This document shows positions 11,601-20,600 of a stretch of DNA of 64,000 nt, one piece after another. The DNA is taken from assembly GCA_001600495.1 (NCBI GenBank), contig BCKE01000013.1, positions 625,916 through 689,915 of the forward strand, read 5' to 3'. How positions within the stretch are numbered: the stretch's first letter is position 1; each line of letters opens with the position of its first letter. The DNA comes from Pilasporangium apinafurcum. Lineage: Eukaryota > Oomycota > Peronosporomycetes > Pythiales > Pythiaceae. A program made the translations under genes and the position numbers. The notes below the pieces were generated by a model, which saw nothing but the letters and a program-made list of their open reading frames with translations, made no database searches and was not told where the DNA came from.

Positions 11601-14600
11601 CCATTTTTCGAAGTGGATGTTCAGCTCTCTGTGCCGTCGGTTCGCCTCAGCCCGTCTTTGGATGACATCCAAAAAGCAATCAATCGATCAGCCGTCGCGG
11701 TGCTTAAATGCTCCAAGAGCCTATACGAATGGGGTCAACAGAACATAATACCAGAACAATCTAGGGTCAGTCTCTTTGAGAAGCTCGGATGTGACACAGA
11801 GATTATAAAAGTGGCTATCCTTCTCACCGGAGCTCTGCACGGGACGAAGAATCACGTACATGAGTATCTCACAACGTTCAAAAAGTACGATTGGTTATGG
11901 AAAGAAGATATGGAGTTTCGGTATAATCAATTCATGAAACGTAATCCGCTCATCCAGGATTTTGAGAATGAGTTAAAGAATTTCATGATTGTGGAAGCCG
12001 AAATTAATCATATTGCACCTGTTCATAACATTGCAGTACTTTCACTCAACACCAAGAATCTCAAGCTTCAGTTACGAAATGAATGCCGCCAATGGAAAGT
12101 TCAGTACTCTGATAAAGTGCATCAGCAGGCGCGAACGGCACTAACCAACCTTATGGAATATATCCGTGTAACGACCATGAAGCTCAATACGCAAGTTGAA
12201 TCATTGGATACACTACGGTTTGTTATGGGTGTTTTGAAAGAAATACGTGAGCGAGAGTCTGCAATCGAGATGGAGATTAACCCCATCACGGATATGTACG
12301 ATATGTTGGAGCACTACCTTCCAGGTGGGTACATGGATAAGGAAGAAATGGATCAGAAAAGCGTCATCCGGAGTTCCTGGCGGAAATTAGTCGACTATGC
12401 CGAAGAAGTGACAGACAACCTTTCCGAGGTTCAAGGAGTATTCAAGAAACAACTTATCAAGGATGTAAAAGATTTCCAAGTTGATGTGCTCCAATTTCGT
12501 AGTGAGTATAATGAACACGGCCCTATGGTATCTGGTCTCCAACCTGCCGAAGCGGTCGAGCGACTCAACCGATTCAAAGACCTCATTACAATTCGAGAAA
12601 GGAAATTTGAGGTTTATTTGGCAGGAGAGGAGCTTTTCGGCATGAGACCTACTGAATATCCTGAACTGGTTCGCACAAAAAAGGAACTAGCTCTCCTCGA
12701 CCAACTTTATGGGCTCTACATGGATGTAGTGAACACAATGGAGGAGTTTAAGAGTCTACAATGGAGTCAAGTAAGTGCGAATATCCAGCGCATGACCGAT
12801 TCATTCAGTGGCTTTGATCAACGTTGCAAAAAACTGCCAAAAGTGTTGTGCGAATGGGAAGCCTATCGTATTCTTCGGATAGATATTAACGAGTTCCTGG
12901 AAGTGCTTCCTGTGATTCGTGAACTGAGTCGCGAAAGCATCAAACCACGACACTGGGATGACGTCATGAAAGCATGTAATGTGATATTGCCGTTTGAAAG
13001 CGAAAGCTTCAAGTTTCATGATGTTCTCGACGCAAAGTTGCTTAACTGTAAGGAAGAAGTCGAATATATTTGTGAGAGTGCACAAAAGCAACTGCAGATT
13101 GAAAACAAGATCAAAGACATTAAAGAGCGCTGGGCTGGGGCGTCGTTCACGTTTGGAGAGTGGCGATCGCGAAATGTACCAATTTTGAAAGGGTATGGCG
13201 CCGTTATTGAGGATTTGGAAGATGGGCAACTACAGTTACAGGCGATGCTGAGCATGCGCCATGTAGTTTACTTTAAAGACAGTGTCCAGGCCAAATTGGC
13301 TCAACTTTCAGATACAGCAGATATATTAGAGCTGTGGGTTAAAGTACAGACACTATGGATGTCGCTAGAGTCTGTCTTTACGGGTGGAGACATTGCGAAA
13401 CAGATGCCTTTGGAGGCAAAGAAGTTTGCAAAGATCGACAAAGATTGGATTAAGGTTATGACTAAAGCATCTGAAATTGGATTCGTTGTTGGATGCTGCT
13501 CAAATGAATTATTACGCAGCACATTGCCGATTCTATTTGGCGAACTGGAGAAATGCCAGAAGTCATTGGAGGGATACCTCGAGCAAAAGCGTAAAAAATT
13601 CCCTCGATTCTATTTCGTTTCAAATCCGTTGTTACTCCTCATTCTCTCACGTGGCTCAGATCCTATGGCAATTCAGCAATACTATGAAAAGATATTCGAT
13701 AGTGTGGATCATGTGGTGCATGAAAACAAAGCCGGTGGTGATCGTCGCAAGATACTACAACTTAAATCGGTTGTTGCTCAAGATGAAGAAGTGATCTCAT
13801 TGGTGACGGCAGTGGTGGCAGATGGAAATATTGAAGATTGGCTTGGTATGCTTGAAAAGGAGATGTGTCGTACAATGAAATCAATATGTCGCCAGGCTGC
13901 CGCCGAGTGCAACACTGGTTCACTTAAGGAATTTGTGACGAAGTACTGTGGGCAATTTACATTACTTGGTATACAACTTAGCTGGACAGCAGAATGCCAA
14001 GAAGCGCTTCAAAAATGTCGAACCACGAAGGGGATAATGCAGCAAACAGCGAAAAAACATGGCACAATGCTATCCGAGTTGTCGTCTTGGTGTCTAACCG
14101 ATCTTGGTACAAAAATGACACGTACAAAAGTGGAGACCCTAATTACGATTCAAGTACACCAGCGAGACTGCTTTTTGGATCTTTGTAAATTATACAAAGA
14201 GAAGAAGATTGCAGACGCAAACGATTTTGAATGGCTTAAACAAGCACGGTTTTATTGGAAATCATCGCCAGCATTTGATCATGTGGGTCCTGATGCCTGC
14301 TTAATCTCAATCTGTGACGTGGAATTCAAATATGCGTTTGAATATCTTGGATGCAAAGAGCGCCTTGTGATCACACCTCTAACCGATCGCGCATATATTA
14401 CGCTCTCACAGGCTCTGGGAATGTATTTAGGTGGAGCTCCTGCTGGCCCAGCTGGAACAGGGAAAACGGAAACAGTGAAAGATTTGGGTCGGAGTCTTGG
14501 TGTATATGTTATCGTAACTAATTGCACTGACCAGCAGCGATATTCCGATATGGCCAAGATTTTTAAAGGTCTGTGCCAAGGTGGTATATGGGGTTGCTTT

Positions 14601-17600
14601 GATGAGTTTAATCGCATCGAGCTTCCAGTACTGTCAGTGGTCGCGCAGCAAGTGCTAGCAATCACCAATGCTAAGCGTTTACAAGCTACGACGTTTTCAT
14701 TTCCAGGAGATCCACAAGCAATTACACTTAATCAGGATGCTGCATATTTCATCACCATGAATCCTGGATATCAGGGACGACAAGAACTTCCAGAAAATCT
14801 CAAAGTACTTTTTCGCGGAGTTTCCATGATGGTACCAGATCGTGAAATCATTATGAAAGTCAAGCTATGCTCAGTTGGATATGACTCATTTGCAGAACTC
14901 GCGAGAAAGTTTAAAACGCTTTACGGAATCTGCGAAGAACAGTTATCCAAACAGCGTCACTACGACTTTGGACTGCGAAACATTTTGTCCGTTTTACGAA
15001 CAGCTGGTACTACGAAACGAGACAATCTCATGGCGAATGAAGAACTGTTATTGATGACGACACTTCGAGACATGAACTTGTCAAAGCTTGTGGCACAAGA
15101 TATCCCAATCTTCTTGTCTCTTCTAAAAGATATTTTTCCAGGTATCGAGAATACTCCCTCCAACAAGAACAAAGAGATTAGTGTAGCCATTACACAAGTA
15201 CTAGAGAAGAACAACCGAATCGCTTATCCGGCGTGGACGATCAAAGTTCTACAATTCTATGATACCACTATTGTTCGACACGGTATCATTTTGGTTGGAC
15301 CTGCTGGTTCAGGAAAGTCTGAGATCTTTCGAACTCTACAGTCAGCATTGAGTAGTTACACAAAGACCCCACACAAGCAAGTTCGTATGAATCCGAAAGC
15401 AATTCGTCCGGAGGAAATGTTTGGAGAAACCGACAAACTCTCAGGTGAATGGGTTGATGGCGTCTTTGCCGCGATTTGGTCCAAATTTAATGATCGATCA
15501 AGAAAAGACGTATCCTGGATTGTTTGTGACGGCCCAGTGGACGCGATCTGGATCGAAAATCTCAATACAGTGTTGGATGACAACAAAATCCTGACACTCG
15601 CAAACGGCGAACGAATTCCAATGACTGAAAACTGCAAGCTAATGTTTGAAGTGGAAGATTTACGGAATGCTTCTCCCGCCACCGTTTCCCGGGCAGGCAT
15701 CATCTACGTCAGTGACACTGATCTGGATTGGGAGCCTGTAGTAGAAGGATGGCTCTTGATTCAGCCTGAGTCTCACCGTGATCTTTTCAAGAAGCACATC
15801 TCCAAGCTCGTAGGGAGTAGCAAAACTTCAGTTTCTAACGGTCCAGGTCATCTCTTTGAGTTTATTGCTCGCCATTGTCATCCTGTTATTGCAGTTCCTC
15901 GTGTGGCGATTATGCAAGCATGTCTCAATCTGTTGCGTAGTCTTCTACGAACATGCGAGCTGAGCGAGCCGTTGAGTGACTTGGACGTGGAGCTCGGGCG
16001 ACTGTTTACGTTCGCATTGGCATGGACGCTTGGAGGCATACTGGATTTGAATGACCGTATCAGGTTGAATAATTATTTGGGTGAAAGAGCAACTTCCATA
16101 GGTTTCCCAGGAAGAATAGGCGAAGGAGGTGGCGAAAAAGGGACGACCATTTTTGATCATTTTCTTCATCCATCGACACTGGAGTGGGAGAAATGGACAT
16201 TGGAAGTTCCAGATAACATGCTACAGAAAGAGGACAACATCGCGCGGCTGATAATCCCTACAACCGACACGTTGCGATCACTCTACCTGATAAATCACCT
16301 GCATTCCAATCATTTTCCGGTAATGCTCATTGGGGAGACAGGAACTGGTAAATCTACCATCGCTCGACTTTTTTTCGAGAACTACATCCGAAACTCAGAT
16401 GTCTTGTCTTTCAAAAGCATCATTTTTTCGGGATCCAGTCTTCCTGGGGTCTTTCAGACTATCATTGAAAACGAACTAGAGAAGCGGGGTGGAAAAACAT
16501 TCGGACCCGCGAGTGGGAAGAAGCTCACGCTTTTCTTGGACGATATGTCCATGCCAATGCCGAACAGTTGGGGAGATCAACCAACTTTGGAGGTCGTTCG
16601 CCAGCTCATAGAAACAAATACACTGTGCTTTCTCGATAAGGACAAGCGTGGGGACATCAAGGTCCTGGAGGATCTTGACTATCTCGCCGCGATGAGTCAT
16701 CCAAAGGGAGGCAAAAATGACATCCCAAATCGTCTAAAGCGGCACTTCGTCATTTTAAATATTCTGTCTCCATCTACAGACGTGGTGGAGGCGATCTATG
16801 GACAAATGTCTAAGTGGCACTTCGCTAGCATCGACAACAGTGCTAGAAAACAGATTTTAGAGGTTGCAGCCAAATTGGCAACGGCATCTATTCATGTGTG
16901 GATGTGGATGCGTAAATCGATGCTTCCAACACCTAAAAAATTTCACTACTTCTTCAGTATGCGAGAGCTGGCTCGTTGCTTCCAAGGCATCCTCCGTGCT
17001 CCTTTAGACAGTATTGTGTCAGAAAAACTGTTAGTAAAGTTGTGGCGTCATGAGAGTGAGCGTGTATTTGGCGACAAATTGGTGACAAAAGAGGATAAAC
17101 AACGCTTTCGTGATGAAAGCAATTTAATTGCTGACTCCGTGCTTCAAAAGTTATCCTTGACAAAGCAAGAAAAGAAAGATGAGCCACCAATTGTGTTTGT
17201 TGACTTTCTTCGAGAAGCCGAGGTTGATGAATATGGGGAAGTTACTAGTGAGGCTCCGAAATATTACGAAAATGCACCAAGTCTTCAAGTTGTTCGCAGT
17301 CGTGTGGAGACACTACTTGCTCAGTTTAACAAAGATAATGCAGGAAAGAGACTATCGCTGATTCTCTTTGACGAAGCACTTATGCATCTGGTGAGAATCA
17401 CTCGAGTTTTGGGAATGCCTCAGAATCATATGATGCTTGTCGGAGTTGGTGGATCTGGCAAACAGTCTTTGGCGCGTTTGGCATCGATTATCGAAGGCAA
17501 TCAAGTCGTTCAGATCACAGTGACCAAGACGTACACTCTCGCGTCGTTCTTGGATGATATCCGTGCGTTGTTTAAAGTTGCGGGTCAATTAGGCAAAGGG

Positions 17601-20600
17601 GTGTCTTTTATCATTACGGAGGCAGAAATCAAAGATGAATCTTTCTTAGAACAAATTAATTCATTTTTGGCGACTGGAGAGATTCCTGGGCTATTTCCCA
17701 GGGACGAACTCACAGTCATGGCGAGTGAATTACGCCAGATCATGCATAAAACACATCCAGAGCTTCCAGACACGATTGATAACCTTACACGATTCTTTTA
17801 CGACCGTGTTCGAGCGAACCTCCATATGATTCTTTGTTTATCACCGGTCAGCAAAAATTTTGCTGATAGATGTCATGAGTTCCCAAACCTGATCAACGGC
17901 TGCACTATCGATTGGTTCTTGCCTTGGCCAGAGGAAGCACTTGTGGCAGTGAGCCAAGGTTACCTGGAAAACTTTTTCATTGAAAGTTCGTCGATTGTAA
18001 AGGAGAATTTAATCACGCAAATGGGTCACATTCATCAAGTAGTGACGGATACTTGCGAAGAGTACTTCGCAAAGATGCGGCGGCACGTCTTTCAAACGCC
18101 ACGGTCATTTTTGCATTTTTTGGGATCATACAAGACGTTATATCAGGAAAAACTGACCGAAATCAATCGCAATGAAAGTTCAATCAACATCGGACTTCAG
18201 AAGCTCATCCAGGGTGGTCAGGATGTTGAGAAGATGAAAGTGATTCTCAAAGAGGAGGAGGCGAAACTAGTTCTTGCTGAGGCAGCAGCGAATAAAATGC
18301 TGGAAAATCTACAAGTTAAATCCCTAGAAGCCAAGAAAGAGAACGACATTGTGCAGAAAATTAAAGAGCAATGTGAGTCCGACTCGTTGGTGATTTTCCA
18401 AGAAAAAGAAGCTGCTGAACAAGATCTGAAGAAGGCACAGCCATTCTTGGACGAAGCCGAGCGTGCTGTGAGCAGCATAAAGCCCAATGACTTAAACGAG
18501 CTCAAGAAACTTGCAAAACCAGGCGATATCATCAAATTAATTTTTGACTGTGTGGCAATACTACAAATGACACCGTTGTTGAAAGTAGAGAAATCGTCTG
18601 TGACACTCGGTGTGGGCAAAGATAAAAAAACGTTTGACTACATATTGGATTCCTTCCAGATCGTCAAGTCTGGGATGCTAGCAGATATGCGCTTCCTGCA
18701 AAACATTTTCCACTTTTCCAAGTATCAAAAGGATAATATCAATGAAGAAACGATCGAACTGATGATTCCATACATGGAGCTTGATGGGTTTAATGCTGCG
18801 AGCGCAAAAAATGCCTCAAAAGCAGCTGAGGGCTTATTTTGCTGGGTGAAAGCAATGACCATGTATCACGAAGCCTCAAAAGTTGTTAAACCAAAATTAG
18901 AAGCACTTCGCATCGCAGAAGGAAAATTCGAGGCAGCACAGGCAAGTCTGCAGGCATCTGAAGAAAAGTTGATCAAGTGCCAGAGCGTCTTGACACGGCT
19001 CCAAGAAGATTTTCAAGCGCAAATGGAGGAGAAAGCAAAAGTCGAAGAGTATGCCTATGCAACAAAGAAGAAAATGGAACAAGCTACTGCTCTGATCAGT
19101 GGATTAGGTGGAGAAAAACAGCGCTGGACGGAGGATTCGAATCGATTCGTGGAGCGCAAGCTGCATCTTGTAGGCGATTGTGCATTGGCCGCGGCATTTC
19201 TATGTTATTGCGGTCCTTTCAACCGGGATTACCGTGAATTGCTGATCCAAAAGCGCATTCCAGATGAATTGACTCGCAAACACATTCCTATAACAAAAGA
19301 TTTCTCCGTGGACGCGTTTTTGGGCGATGCGGGAACCATCAGTGACTGGAAATTGCAAGGTCTCCCGTCTGACTCATTATCAATCCAAAATGGTATCTTA
19401 GTTGCACGAGCCAGTCGCTTTCCTTTGCTCATAGATCCGCAAGGTCAGGCAATAGCATGGGTAACAAATCGAGAAGCTGACCGTCTTCCATCCTGTGGTG
19501 TAATTTCAATTTCACATGTAAAACTTCGGGATCATTTGGAACATTGTGTAAGCGAGGGTAAAACACTAGTTATCGATAGCGTTGACCAAGAGATCGATCC
19601 AATGCTTAACAACGTACTCGATAAGAACATTGTCAGCAAAGCGAAGACAAAATTTGTGACCATTCTGGACCGAGTCTGTGAATATCATGATGATTTCCAG
19701 CTGTACATGTCGACGCGACTACCGAATCCACACTTTTCTCCGGAAATTCAAGCACGAACTATGATAGTCGACTTTACGGTCACTCAAAAGGGACTTGAAG
19801 AACAGTTGTTGGCTCGTGTAATTCAGAAAGAACAAAAATCTCTGGAAGAACAGCTTCTCCGAGTTCAGTTCGACTTGAATGCCAACTCGAAAGCGCTTGT
19901 GGCTCTTGATTCCCTCTTACTAGAACGACTCTCGGCTAACACTGGGAACCTACTTGATGACTTGGAGTTGATAACTGTTCTAGCCGAAACCAAGGTGAAG
20001 GCAACGGAAGTTAACGATAAAATCGTGGCGGCCGAAGAGATGAAGAAGGGTATTGACGAAAAACGCGAACACTATCGACCAGTGGCTACTCGTGGATCTG
20101 TGTTGTACTTTGGAATCGTAGAATTTTCAGCGGTAAATGTGATGTACCAGATCTCGTTGGATCAGTTTCTTGTGCTGTTTCGAAAAGCAATTGATATTTC
20201 GGAGCGCTCATCTTTGGCTTCGAAACGTGTCAGCAACATCATTGATACATTGACATATATAGTGTATCGATACATGAATCGGGGTTTATATGAAAAGGAC
20301 AAACTAAGTTTCTTGCTGATGATCACCTTGAAGATTCTTGTGACCGCTGAATGTATTCTGCCATCCGATGTCATGTTGTTTCTCAAGGCTGGCGCATCTC
20401 GAAAGCTCTCTTCAGACCAGCCGAAACCATTCAACTGGATGACTAATCAAGCATGGCTAAATGCTGTGCAACTTGCAAGTGAAAAGGCACATTTCCGGAA
20501 TCTACTAACAGATCTGGAGCGGAGTGAAAGCTTCTGGAAGAAGTGGTATGAGGATAATGAACCAGAAAAACTCCCACTGCCTGATTACGATAGCATGCTT